Under the pieces are notes generated by a model that searched no databases, had not been told where the DNA came from, and was given only the letters and a program-made list of their open reading frames with translations. A DNA stretch of 7,495 bases, taken from contig DASSGZ010000110.1 in assembly GCA_035693165.1 (NCBI GenBank), positions 1-7,495 on the forward strand. The letters are read 5' to 3'. A program made the translations under genes and the position numbers. Numbering within the stretch: position 1 is the first letter of the stretch; every line of letters begins with the position of its first letter. Below are positions 1-5,597 of the stretch, one piece after another. Origin of the DNA: JAICKM01 sp035693165. GTDB taxonomy: Bacteria > Chloroflexota > Chloroflexia > QHBQ01 > JAICKM01.

Positions 1-1
1 C

Positions 2-358
2 TTCGCCAACGAGCAGACCCTCATCCTGCCCCAGATCGAAACGATGGAGGCCGTCGACAATATCGAGGCGTTGGTGCGTGTCCAGGGCATCGACGGCTTT
101 ATCGTCGGCCCGCGCGACCTTTCGATGGCGATGGGCTTCTACGACGGGCCACGGCATCCGGAGGTGCGCGCCGTCATCGACCACGTGTTTGAGGTGGTGC
201 TGGGCGCGGGCCGCTGGATCGGCACCACCGCGCCGACCGGCGAGGAAGCCGCCGACCTGGTGGCACGCGGCGCGCGCCTGATCCTTGGCTCGGTGGCCTG
301 GCTGCTGCAAGTGGGCGCGGGCCGATTCTTCCAGGCCGTGCACCAGGCGGAACCGTAG
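2..358 (+). CDS. HpcH/HpaI-family aldolase, C-terminal fragment (5' end outside window)
   Basis: This is the last 118 codons of a gene that begins before the window, read in the frame starting at base 2. The family cleaves or forms 2-keto-3-deoxy acids (for example 2-keto-3-deoxyglucarate, 2-keto-3-deoxyrhamnonate or 2,4-dihydroxyhept-2-enedioate) to pyruvate plus an aldehyde, using a divalent metal in a cytoplasmic TIM-barrel. Visible family signatures are QIET (fragment residues 11-14) and GPRDLSMAMG (36-45). The Glu of QIET (E13) and the Asp of GPRDLS (D39) are 26 residues apart, the spacing of the metal ligands Glu149/Asp175 of E. coli HpaI, so the metal site looks intact. The C-terminal part (GARLILGSVAWLL) matches the end of the barrel. 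The stop is TAG. A sugar-acid role next to a sugar importer is plausible, but the gene is convergent with the importer, so the link is weak. The exact substrate cannot be told. Confidence 0.88.
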   Translation, partial: FANEQTLILPQIETMEAVDNIEALVRVQGIDGFIVGPRDLSMAMGFYDGPRHPEVRAVIDHVFEVVLGAGRWIGTTAPTGEEAADLVARGARLILGSVAWLLQVGAGRFFQAVHQAEP

Positions 359-365
359 ATTCTAA

Positions 366-443
366 TTCACCGCGAAGAAACGAAGGACGCGAAGAACCTT
401 TATATTCGTGTCGTTCTTCGCGTCCTTCGTTCCTTCGCGGTGA
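366..443. repeat. 78-bp inverted repeat, copy A
   Basis: The arms at 367-397 and 413-443 are 31 bases long and complementary with one mismatch, around a 15-base AT-rich loop (398-412). The arms begin TCACCGCGAAG. A second copy in the same orientation lies at 5469-5546; the two align without gaps with 58 of 78 bases identical. The repeat starts 8 bp after the aldolase stop and ends 23 bp before the VOC start. A transcript in either direction would fold into a very stable hairpin, but no T-run follows it, so a terminator role is possible rather than shown. It resembles non-coding palindromic repeats dispersed in many bacterial genomes (recalled, not searched). Confidence 0.9.
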
Positions 444-466
444 GCTTCTGACGCGAGAGGGGGGCG

Positions 467-853
467 ATGGAGCGGCTGAAGATCCACCACGTCGCCATTA
501 TTTGCAGCGACTATGCCCGCTCGAAGAATTTCTATACGCGGATCCTGGGCCTGCCCATCATCCGCGAGACCTACCGCGCCGAGCGGGCCTCGTACAAGCT
601 GGATCTCCAGGCGGGCGCCGACACGCAGATCGAACTGTTCTCCTTCCCCGACCCGCCCGCACGGCTCACCGGCCCTGAAGCGCGCGGCCTGCGCCACCTG
701 GCCTTCGCCGTCACCGATCTTGCCGGCGCGGTTGCCGATCTCCAGGCGCAGGGCATCGCGGTGGAACCGATCCGCGTGGACGCGCTGACCGGCAAGCGGT
801 TCACCTTTTTCCGCGACCCCGACGACCTGCCGCTGGAGCTATACGAAGTGTGA
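467..853 (+). CDS. gloA2: VOC-superfamily metalloprotein, YaeR/GloA2 type (glyoxalase I-like)
   Basis: This is a complete 128-aa cytoplasmic protein with the two beta-alpha-beta-beta-beta modules of the vicinal oxygen chelate fold. It closely resembles E. coli YaeR (GloA2) as I recall it: HHVAII at 7-12, YxLDL near 43-47, IELFSFPDPP at 55-64, GLRHLAFAV at 74-82, IRVDxxTGKRFTFFxDPDxLPLELYE at 102-127. Predicted metal ligands are H8, E56, H77 and E124, one from each expected position, so a metal-binding active site appears complete. Members are called glyoxalase I-like, but their physiological substrate is uncertain. The start ATG follows a strong purine-rich RBS (GAGAGGGGGG, 456-464). The gene follows the aldolase after repeat copy A and converges on the second permease gene, with 23 bp between stops and no clear terminator. 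Assignment to this subfamily is firm; a detoxification role is inference. Confidence 0.9.
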   Translation: MERLKIHHVAIICSDYARSKNFYTRILGLPIIRETYRAERASYKLDLQAGADTQIELFSFPDPPARLTGPEARGLRHLAFAVTDLAGAVADLQAQGIAVEPIRVDALTGKRFTFFRDPDDLPLELYEV

Positions 854-876
854 CGCCCCGGATGTTGTGCGGCCGC

Positions 877-1740
877 TCAGCCCTTCAGCCCGCCCGCCGA
901 CAGGCCGGACACGATGTAGCGGTAGAACACCAGCGAGAGCAGGATGGGCGGCAGGCTGGCGATGAAGCCGCCCGTAACCAGCAGGCCCCAGTTCACGCTA
1001 TGGCGCCCGATGAACTCGGCCAGCGCCACCGGCAGCGTCTTCGAGGCATAGGTCGAGGTGAAAATCAGCGCAAAGAAGAACTCGTCCCAGGCGTTCAACA
1101 GGGTGAACACCGCCGTGGCGCTCAGGCCGGGCACGGCCAGCGGCAGCGCCACGCGCAGAAACGCCTGGAACCGCGAGGCGCCGTCGATGCGTGCCGCCTC
1201 CTCCAGTTCGCGCGGCACGCTCTGAAAATACCCGGCCATGATCCAGACCACAAACGGCAGGCTGAACGTCGAATAGGCCAGGATCAGCGTCACCACCGTG
1301 TCCAGCAGGTTGGCGGTCTTGAACATGCGGAACAGCGGGATGATCAGCGACACGGCAGGCAAAAGCTGGCTGCCCAGCACGATCAGCAGCAGCGTGCGCT
1401 TCTGCGGGATGTTGAAGCGCGCAAAGGCATAGGCGGCCATCGTCCCGAAGACCATCGCCACCAGCGTGGTGCCGATGCAGACGATCACGCTGTTGCGCAG
1501 CGCCAGTAGGAACGTCGACTCCCCGCTATTCTCGCCGAACGCCGCAGGCTTGAAGATATCGACGTAGTTGGTCAGCGTCACGTCGGACGGGATGATGCGC
1601 GGCGGCAGCGTCAGCAGGCTGGCTTCGGTCTGGACCGTGCTGAGGAACAGCCAGATCATCGGCACCAGCGTATAGACCAGGTAGATCAGCAACAGCACCC
1701 AGCGCACCGGGGGACTCAGCAGATTGCCTCGCATGGTCAC
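877..1740 (-). CDS. CUT1 carbohydrate ABC transporter permease, MalG/UgpE type
   Basis: This 287-aa integral membrane protein is one of the two channel-forming subunits of a sugar importer. Hydrophobic segments are visible near residues 12-34, 78-106, 116-138, 147-172, 206-230 and 255-277, giving six TM helices. The EAA loop that docks the ATPase is at about 180-204 (EEAARIDGASRF...LPLAVPG), with the conserved Gly at 187 and LP near 199-200. The C-terminus SGLSAGGLKG matches the usual MalG/UgpE ending. It is the last gene of the transporter operon, starting 9 bp after the first permease stop. The start codon is GTG at 1740; an in-frame ATG lies two codons later (1734). GAGGTG sits 5 bases before the GTG and 11 before the ATG, favouring GTG. 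Length is normal for the family. No ATPase gene follows; the next gene is convergent. Confidence 0.95.
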   Translation of the reverse strand: MTMRGNLLSPPVRWVLLLIYLVYTLVPMIWLFLSTVQTEASLLTLPPRIIPSDVTLTNYVDIFKPAAFGENSGESTFLLALRNSVIVCIGTTLVAMVFGTMAAYAFARFNIPQKRTLLLIVLGSQLLPAVSLIIPLFRMFKTANLLDTVVTLILAYSTFSLPFVVWIMAGYFQSVPRELEEAARIDGASRFQAFLRVALPLAVPGLSATAVFTLLNAWDEFFFALIFTSTYASKTLPVALAEFIGRHSVNWGLLVTGGFIASLPPILLSLVFYRYIVSGLSAGGLKG

Positions 1741-1745
1741 GGCAA

Positions 1746-1751
1746 CACCTC
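1746..1751 (-). promoter_or_regulatory. Ribosome binding site of the second permease, overlapping the upstream stop
   Basis: The minus strand reads GAGGTG, overlapping the TGA stop of the first permease gene (1750-1752). It is 5 bases before a GTG codon and 11 before the in-frame ATG, so GTG at 1740 is the better start. The overlap with the stop suggests translational coupling of the two permease subunits. Confidence 0.6.
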
Positions 1752-2679
1752 ACGCAAAGTCTTCGCTGCGCAACAGGCGCATGTAGATCAGGATCATCAC
1801 GATCATGAAGGCCGTGATGAGCCACGAGATCGCCGCGCCGTAGCCGAAGAACAGGTAGTGGAACGCCTGGTCGTAATTGTAGAAGGAGATGACTTTCGTG
1901 CTGTCCGCCGGGCCGCCGTTGCCGGTGAGCACGTAGATGATATCAAACACGCGGAAGGCGCCGATAGTGCGCAGCGCCACCGCCACCAGGATGACCGGCC
2001 GCAACAGCGGCAGGGTGATGTAGCGGAACTTCTGCCAGCGCGAGGCGCCGTCCACGTCCGCCGACTCGTATAGGTCGTAGGAGATGGGCTGGAGTCCGGC
2101 CAGCAGCAGCAGGGTCATGTTGGGCACGGTCTTCCAGGCGTCGGCCAGGATGATCATGTTCATCGTCCAGAAGGTGTCGCTCAACCACGACTTGGGCGCC
2201 TGCAAGATGCCCAGGTCCACCAGCAGCGCGTTGAACACGCCGTAGGTCGGGTTGAGGATCCAGGCCCAGAGCACGCCGTTGGCGACGGTCAGCAGCGCCC
2301 AGGGCAGGATCATGGTGATGCGCGCCGCCAAGTTGCCCCGGAAGCGCTCGTTGAGGAGCACGGCGAAGAGCAGCCCCAGCCCCAGTTCCAGCCCCACGGA
2401 GAAGATCGTAAAGTAGAGCGTGCGCTGGATCGCGTACCAGAAAGCGGGCTGGCCGAAGGCGCGGATATAGTTGTCCAGGCCGATGAACGGCTGGCCCTGT
2501 TCGGGGTTCGCCAGGTTCGCCCGGTGCAGACTCAGCCACAACGAGTCGACCAGCGGGTAGCCGATGACGAGCAGCAGCACCAGGGCCATCGGCGCCAGCA
2601 GCGCCAGGCCGAGCGCGCGCTCGGACAGCTCTCCGCCGCGGGCCGGGCGGGTGGCCGGGGCGACAACGGTACGTTCCAT
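1750..2679 (-). CDS. CUT1 carbohydrate ABC transporter permease, MalF/UgpA type
   Basis: This 309-aa membrane permease subunit is the partner of the MalG/UgpE-type protein encoded just downstream. Hydrophobic segments lie near residues 23-48, 86-110, 120-142, 170-195, 226-250 and 278-302 (six TM helices, the short UgpA form without the extra large MalF periplasmic loop). Family motifs are GLDNYIRAF (67-75), a WAWILNPTYGVFN stretch (138-150), and the EAA loop at about 205-225 (ESADVDGASRW...ITLP). LTGNGGPADST (251-261) is the usual external motif of this class. In the EAA loop the first Ala of the EAA triplet is Ser, a tolerated change. The ATG at 2679 has AAGGGG six bases upstream. It lies 27 bp after the binding-protein gene and 9 bp before the second permease gene, in one operon. 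The substrate cannot be predicted. Confidence 0.95.
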   Translation of the reverse strand: MERTVVAPATRPARGGELSERALGLALLAPMALVLLLVIGYPLVDSLWLSLHRANLANPEQGQPFIGLDNYIRAFGQPAFWYAIQRTLYFTIFSVGLELGLGLLFAVLLNERFRGNLAARITMILPWALLTVANGVLWAWILNPTYGVFNALLVDLGILQAPKSWLSDTFWTMNMIILADAWKTVPNMTLLLLAGLQPISYDLYESADVDGASRWQKFRYITLPLLRPVILVAVALRTIGAFRVFDIIYVLTGNGGPADSTKVISFYNYDQAFHYLFFGYGAAISWLITAFMIVMILIYMRLLRSEDFA

Positions 2680-2706
2680 GGCGAACCCCTTTGCGTGACC
2701 GCCGGG

Positions 2707-4086
2707 CTACGGCGTGTTGTTAGCCGCGTTCACCTCGGCGGCGGCGGCGTCCATCGCCTCCTTGGGACTGACCTTGCCGAGCAGGGCCTCATGCAGATGC
2801 TTCTGGATAATATCCGACTTCTGCGCGTATCCCGGCACCTGCGGGCGGACAGCCAGGTACTTGAACTGCTCGCCGTAGATCGGGAAATCCTGCACCTTCT
2901 GCTGCAGGTCCGGATCGCTGTACAGCGAGGACAGGATCGGATAATCCCCGGCTTCGAGCGCCGACGCCTTCTGCCAGGCCGGGCTCGCCATATACTGGAG
3001 GAGCTGCCAGGCTGCGTCCTTGTGCTTGGCCTGCTTCAAGATGGCCCAGCCCTCGGAGCCGTTCACGCTGGAGCTACGTACGTCGGCGCTGCCGGGCAGC
3101 AGCCCCACCTTCACGTTCGGCGCCGCCTTGGACTTCTCCGGGTTGTTGTCGTCGGGCAGGTCGCCTTCCCAGTTATAGGTCAGCGCCACGGTGCCGGTGC
3201 GGAAGGCCTTCTGCACGTCGGACTCGGTGTACTCCAGCGATGCCGGGTCGGCGGCCTTGTACTTGTAAAGCAGATCGACCATCCATTGCAGCGCCTCGGT
3301 GCCGCCCTGCGTATTGAACACGGCCTTGCCGTTGTCGTCGAGGATCTGCGCGCCCTTCTTCGTGTACATGATCGCCACCCAGTCGCAGATCAGGCTCTCG
3401 GCCTGCTTCCACGACCAGACCGACCCCCACTGGCCGGGCTTGGTGGTCGCCTGGGCCTGCTTGACGAACTCGTCCAGCGTGGCCGGGGGCTGGGAGAAGC
3501 CGGCGTCCTGCAGCAGCTTGGAGTTGTAGAACAGGTGCTTGGCGCTATTGTACCACGGCATGCCGTAGAGTTTGCCCTGGTACGTCACCGCGCTGAGCGA
3601 CGACTGCGGGATATCCTTCTTCTGGGCATCGGTGATGCGGGCGCTCAGATCCTCGACCCACCCGGCCGAGGCAAATTGCGCCGTCCAGATCGTGTCCATC
3701 TCGATCACATCGACATCGCCGCCGCCCTGGACGGTGGTGTTGATCTTGTCCAGCAACTCGTTGTACTGGACCTGCACCTGGTTGACTTTAATGCCCGTGG
3801 CCTTGGTGAATTCGGCGATCCGCGGCTGGCGCAGGTTGCTGGTGTCGGTCCACAGCATATTGACGACCTGCTCGCCGCCGCCCGCTGCCGGAGCAGGGGT
3901 ATCGGTCGCCCCGGCGGCCGGGGCCGTGGTCGCCGCCGCCTGCGGCACCGGCGTGGTGGTGGCCTCCGCGGCCGTGCCGCCACAGGCCGTCAGCAGCAGG
4001 CCCAGCAGGGCCATCCGCCCCAACTGGTCCACTCTGCGGAAAAGCGTGCGCCGGCTGATCTTGCCTCCTTTGTTGTCCCGAGACAT
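2707..4086 (-). CDS. Extracellular sugar-binding lipoprotein (family 1 solute-binding protein) of the CUT1 transporter
   Basis: This 459-aa exported lipoprotein captures a carbohydrate outside the membrane and delivers it to the two permeases encoded downstream. The N-terminus has SRRTLFRR (11-18), close to a twin-arginine motif, then a hydrophobic stretch (25-33) and the lipobox LTAC with the lipidated Cys at 35. Residues 36-70 form an Ala/Thr/Pro-rich tether, followed by the bilobed binding domain from about 73. Family features include IEMDTIWTAQFASAGWVEDL (130s-150s), YQGKLYGMPWY, LFYNSKLL, GTVALTYNWEGD and a late SEGWAILKQAKHKDAAWQLLQYM segment, like trehalose/maltose/multiple-sugar-binding proteins. 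The ATG at 4086 follows AAGGA at 9 bases. It is the first gene of the three-gene transporter operon, 253 bp downstream of the LacI-family gene on the same strand. The ligand is unknown; glucoside or disaccharide binding is a guess from family resemblance. Whether export is Tat or Sec is not settled. Confidence 0.93.
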   Translation of the reverse strand: MSRDNKGGKISRRTLFRRVDQLGRMALLGLLLTACGGTAAEATTTPVPQAAATTAPAAGATDTPAPAAGGGEQVVNMLWTDTSNLRQPRIAEFTKATGIKVNQVQVQYNELLDKINTTVQGGGDVDVIEMDTIWTAQFASAGWVEDLSARITDAQKKDIPQSSLSAVTYQGKLYGMPWYNSAKHLFYNSKLLQDAGFSQPPATLDEFVKQAQATTKPGQWGSVWSWKQAESLICDWVAIMYTKKGAQILDDNGKAVFNTQGGTEALQWMVDLLYKYKAADPASLEYTESDVQKAFRTGTVALTYNWEGDLPDDNNPEKSKAAPNVKVGLLPGSADVRSSSVNGSEGWAILKQAKHKDAAWQLLQYMASPAWQKASALEAGDYPILSSLYSDPDLQQKVQDFPIYGEQFKYLAVRPQVPGYAQKSDIIQKHLHEALLGKVSPKEAMDAAAAEVNAANNTP

Positions 4087-4117
4087 GGCACTGGTTCCTT
4101 TCTGCTAACTGACCCCT

Positions 4118-4137
4118 AGCCCGCGCCGCGCGGGGCT
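4118..4137 (-). other. GC-rich hairpin in the leader of the sugar-binding-protein gene
   Basis: On the minus strand AGCCC..GCGC pairs with GCGCGGGCT with one bulged C, giving a stem of about nine GC-rich pairs and almost no loop. It ends 31 bases before the ATG and about 17 bases before the AAGGA ribosome binding site, so it would be part of the 5' leader if transcription starts upstream of it. It does not cover the ribosome binding site. No T-run follows, so it is not a standard terminator. It could be an mRNA-stabilising 5' hairpin, or a by-product of high GC. Confidence 0.45.
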
Positions 4138-4142
4138 CTCGT

Positions 4143-4216
4143 AAAGGAACGGTGGCCTGATGAGCCGCATCAGGCAACGAAGGAACGGTAGCCTGATGGA
4201 CCGCATCAGGCAACGA
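4143..4216. repeat. Tandem pair of 36-bp palindrome-bearing units (REP-like) upstream of the sugar-binding-protein gene
   Basis: Two adjacent copies with a 36-bp period differ at few positions. Each carries a palindrome with arms GCCTGATG and CATCAGGC (8-bp perfect stem, 5-base centre), at 4155-4175 and 4191-4211. The flanking AAGGAACGGT and CAACGA segments are repeated too, and a decayed third start (AACGATGGCC) follows at about 4216-4225. The centres lie about 80 and 116 bp upstream of the binding-protein ATG. The arms and the following CAGGCTAC (minus strand) recall enterobacterial REP palindromes, which are extragenic, but no REP transposase is visible. Alternatives are paired operators for the neighbouring LacI-family protein or hairpins that block read-through from its gene. 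No convincing separate promoter for the transporter was found in this gap. Confidence 0.8.
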
Positions 4217-4281
4217 ACGATGGCCGGTGCCCGTGGGGCGGCGCGGGCAGATTCGCGCGCCCTCCCGGCCTCGACCCTGCT

Positions 4282-4310
4282 GTAGGGGCCGGTTTGCACC
4301 CAGCCCGGCG
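4282..4310. repeat. 29-bp dispersed repeat, copy 1 (GTAGGGGCCGGTTTG type)
   Basis: This stretch matches 5558-5586 at 23 of 29 positions in the same orientation; both begin GTA(G/C)GGGCCGGTTTG. In this copy the right arm has decayed, so the palindrome is poor. It lies 30 bp beyond the repressor stop codon, as the other copy lies just beyond the MntP-like gene. It resembles dispersed 'GTAGGGGC...GCCCCTAC' palindromes known from many genomes (recalled, not searched). Confidence 0.55.
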
Positions 4311-4339
4311 GACTCCGGCGTAACTGCCGCCGCCGCCCG

Positions 4340-5368
4340 CTAGGGACACCCGCAGGACTGGCGGATCACCAACTCCGTCGGCAGCACGATCTCCGGCGCC
4401 GCCACGCCGGAGGTGATCCGTTGCACGAGCAGGCGCACCCCTTCGCGCCCGACGCGCTCGGTGGGCGCGTGCACCGTCGTCAGCGGCGGGGTGAGGTAGC
4501 GCGACACGAGGGTGTCGTCGAAGCCCACCAGCGCCACATCTTGCGGCACCCGCTTGCCGCCCTCGCTGAGCGCCAGTAGCGCCCCGCCCGCCGAGTCGTC
4601 GTCGCCGGCAAAGATCGCGTCGAACGCCAACCCCGCCGCCAGCCACCCGGCGACCACGGCCCGCGCCCGCGCCTCGCGAAACTCCCCACTGCCGATCAGC
4701 GCGGGGTCGAACGGGATGCCGTGCGCGGCCAGCGCATCCCGGTAGCCCTGTTCGCGCCAGGCGGAGTCCTCGTTGCCGGGCGGGCCGGCGAGCCAGGCGA
4801 TGCGCCGCCGGCCGTGTACCGCGATCAGATGCGTGACGACTTGCCGGGCGCCCGCCCGGTTTTCGATGACCACCGCCGGGATCGCCAGCCCCGCCGGGGC
4901 CGACCGGTAGAGCAGCACGACCGGGAATCCTTGCCGGTGGAAGCGGGCCACCTCCGCCAGATTGACATTATCGGTGAAGATTAAGAGTCCGTCGGTGTTG
5001 TGCGGACCAAGCGGCCGGCGCACCGCGCGGCGCGAGTCGTCGGGGTACTGGGTGGAAATGAGGAGGTCATACCCCGCCTCCCGCGCGGCCGATTCGATCC
5101 CGCGCAGCATGGGTGAGAAGAAATCGACGCCGATCTCGGGTAGCAGCACACCCAGGGCCGTGGTTTTGCCCTGGGCGAGATTGCGGGCGGCGGCGTGCGG
5201 CACATACCCAAGCTCGGCAACCGCGGCCAGCACCCGCGCCCTGACCTCCTCGCTGACGTTGACCGTCTGATGCAGGACCCGGCTGACGGTGGCAATCGAC
5301 ACTCCCGCGCGGCGCGCCACGTCCACAGCCGTGACGGGCGCTTTCGGCCGTGTCTTGGAAGCCGGCAT
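4340..5368 (-). CDS. LacI/GalR-family transcriptional repressor, likely regulator of the adjacent sugar importer
   Basis: This is a full-length 342-aa DNA-binding regulator. Residues 12-32 form the helix-turn-helix (VTAVDVARRAGVSIATVSRVL). The hinge helix region is at 55-66 (YVPHAAARNLAQ), with Leu64 in the place of the leucine that LacI proteins insert into a central CpG of the operator; the usual Asn of YxPN is His here. Residues from about 70 form the periplasmic-binding-protein-like effector domain (ALGVLLPEIGVDFFSPMLRGIE, VVIEN, FAGDDDSAGGAL, VALVGFDD), and the protein ends with the family-typical RQSCGCP. I chose ATG 5368, with GAGG five bases upstream and placed correctly relative to the HTH. 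The longer open frame to 5548 runs through the promoter and an inverted repeat and is not credible. The gene lies directly upstream of the transporter operon on the same strand, so a sugar or sugar phosphate effector is likely. Its own promoter carries a matching palindrome, suggesting autoregulation. Confidence 0.94.
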   Translation of the reverse strand: MPASKTRPKAPVTAVDVARRAGVSIATVSRVLHQTVNVSEEVRARVLAAVAELGYVPHAAARNLAQGKTTALGVLLPEIGVDFFSPMLRGIESAAREAGYDLLISTQYPDDSRRAVRRPLGPHNTDGLLIFTDNVNLAEVARFHRQGFPVVLLYRSAPAGLAIPAVVIENRAGARQVVTHLIAVHGRRRIAWLAGPPGNEDSAWREQGYRDALAAHGIPFDPALIGSGEFREARARAVVAGWLAAGLAFDAIFAGDDDSAGGALLALSEGGKRVPQDVALVGFDDTLVSRYLTPPLTTVHAPTERVGREGVRLLVQRITSGVAAPEIVLPTELVIRQSCGCP

Positions 5369-5370
5369 AG

Positions 5371-5377
5371 CCACCTC
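5371..5377 (-). promoter_or_regulatory. Ribosome binding site fixing the LacI-family start
   Basis: The minus strand reads GAGGTGG, with GAGG five bases before the ATG at 5368. This supports that ATG over the open frame that continues upstream for 60 codons with no other Met until its extreme end. Confidence 0.65.
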
Positions 5378-5400
5378 AGCAGAGATCGCGCTAGTGGGTA

Positions 5401-5414
5401 TGAATGCGCATTCA
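5401..5414. promoter_or_regulatory. Predicted LacI-family operator (perfect 14-bp palindrome)
   Basis: TGAATGCGCATTCA is perfectly self-complementary, with a CpG at its centre and TGAA/TTCA ends. This fits the general LacI/GalR operator form TGNAANCGNTTNCA at its ends and centre. It starts at the edge of the predicted -10 hexamer of the repressor promoter and covers the expected transcription start, a classical place for repression. It lies 33 bp upstream of the repressor ATG. No second perfect copy was seen before the sugar-binding-protein gene. Confidence 0.7.
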
Positions 5415-5442
5415 GCATAGCAGAATAATATAGTGCTGTCAA
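5414..5442 (-). promoter_or_regulatory. Sigma70-type promoter of the LacI-family gene
   Basis: The minus strand has a perfect -35 hexamer TTGACA (5437-5442), a 17-base AT-rich spacer and a -10 hexamer TATGCT (5414-5419; four of six consensus bases). The predicted start is near 5407, giving a leader of about 40 bases that includes the GAGGTGG ribosome binding site. The whole element sits in an AT-rich island in otherwise GC-rich DNA. Confidence 0.75.
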
Positions 5443-5468
5443 TAGGATCCGCCTTGCATCCGTTTAAG

Positions 5469-5546
5469 TTCACCGCGAAGGAACGAAGAGCGCGAAGGTT
5501 GTTGATATTAGCCTTGTTCTTCGCGCCCTCTGCGGCTTCACGGTGC
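5469..5546. repeat. 78-bp inverted repeat, copy B
   Basis: This is the second copy of the element at 366-443, in the same orientation and of identical length. Its own arms (5470-5497 and 5519-5546) pair at 20 of 28 positions, so it is more decayed than copy A. It lies between the repressor promoter and the putative terminator of the ketosynthase/MntP-like genes. An open frame reading through it into the repressor gene is accidental. Confidence 0.85.
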
Positions 5547-5559
5547 ATAATAAAGGGGT

Positions 5560-5584
5560 ACGGGCCGGTTTGAAATCGGCCCGT
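5560..5584 (-). terminator. Possible terminator hairpin after the MntP-like gene (also repeat copy 2, 5558-5586)
   Basis: ACGGGCCG and CGGCCCGT are perfectly complementary 8-base arms around a 9-base centre (GTTTGAAAT on the + strand) that could itself pair partly. Read on the minus strand, the hairpin starts 13 bases after the MntP-like stop codon and is followed by ACCCCTTTATTATG. That tract is only moderately T-rich, so Rho-independent termination is plausible but not strong. The same stretch is a 23/29 match to the repeat at 4282-4310, so a mobile palindrome may have been recruited as a terminator. Confidence 0.5.
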
Positions 5585-5597
5585 CGTGCCCGACCTT

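Noticed and set aside
362..697. Minus-strand open frame antisense to the VOC gene
   Set aside because: It overlaps a clear VOC gene, and its C-terminal part is the translation of inverted repeat copy A (LRVLRFFAVN-type peptide).
2..853. Aldolase and VOC protein as part of the importer's sugar pathway
   Set aside because: They are on the opposite strand, separated from each other by an inverted repeat, and nothing in the sequence ties them to the repressor; kept only as a weak possibility.
854..876. Bidirectional terminator between the convergent VOC and permease genes
   Set aside because: The gap has only a short GCGGCCGC palindrome and no T-run on either strand.
2524..4119. 531-codon plus-strand open frame
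   Set aside because: It is antisense to the sugar-binding-protein gene and runs into the permease gene. The composition is Arg/Leu/Gly/Gln-rich, typical of a GC-rich shadow frame, with no recognisable domain.
4143..4216. CRISPR array (36-bp period)
   Set aside because: The units abut directly with no unique spacers, only two units exist, and no cas gene is present.
5369..5548. 60-codon N-terminal extension of the LacI-family protein
   Set aside because: It reads through the promoter, the palindromic operator and inverted repeat copy B. The ATG at 5368 has a good ribosome binding site and places the HTH at the normal distance from the N-terminus.
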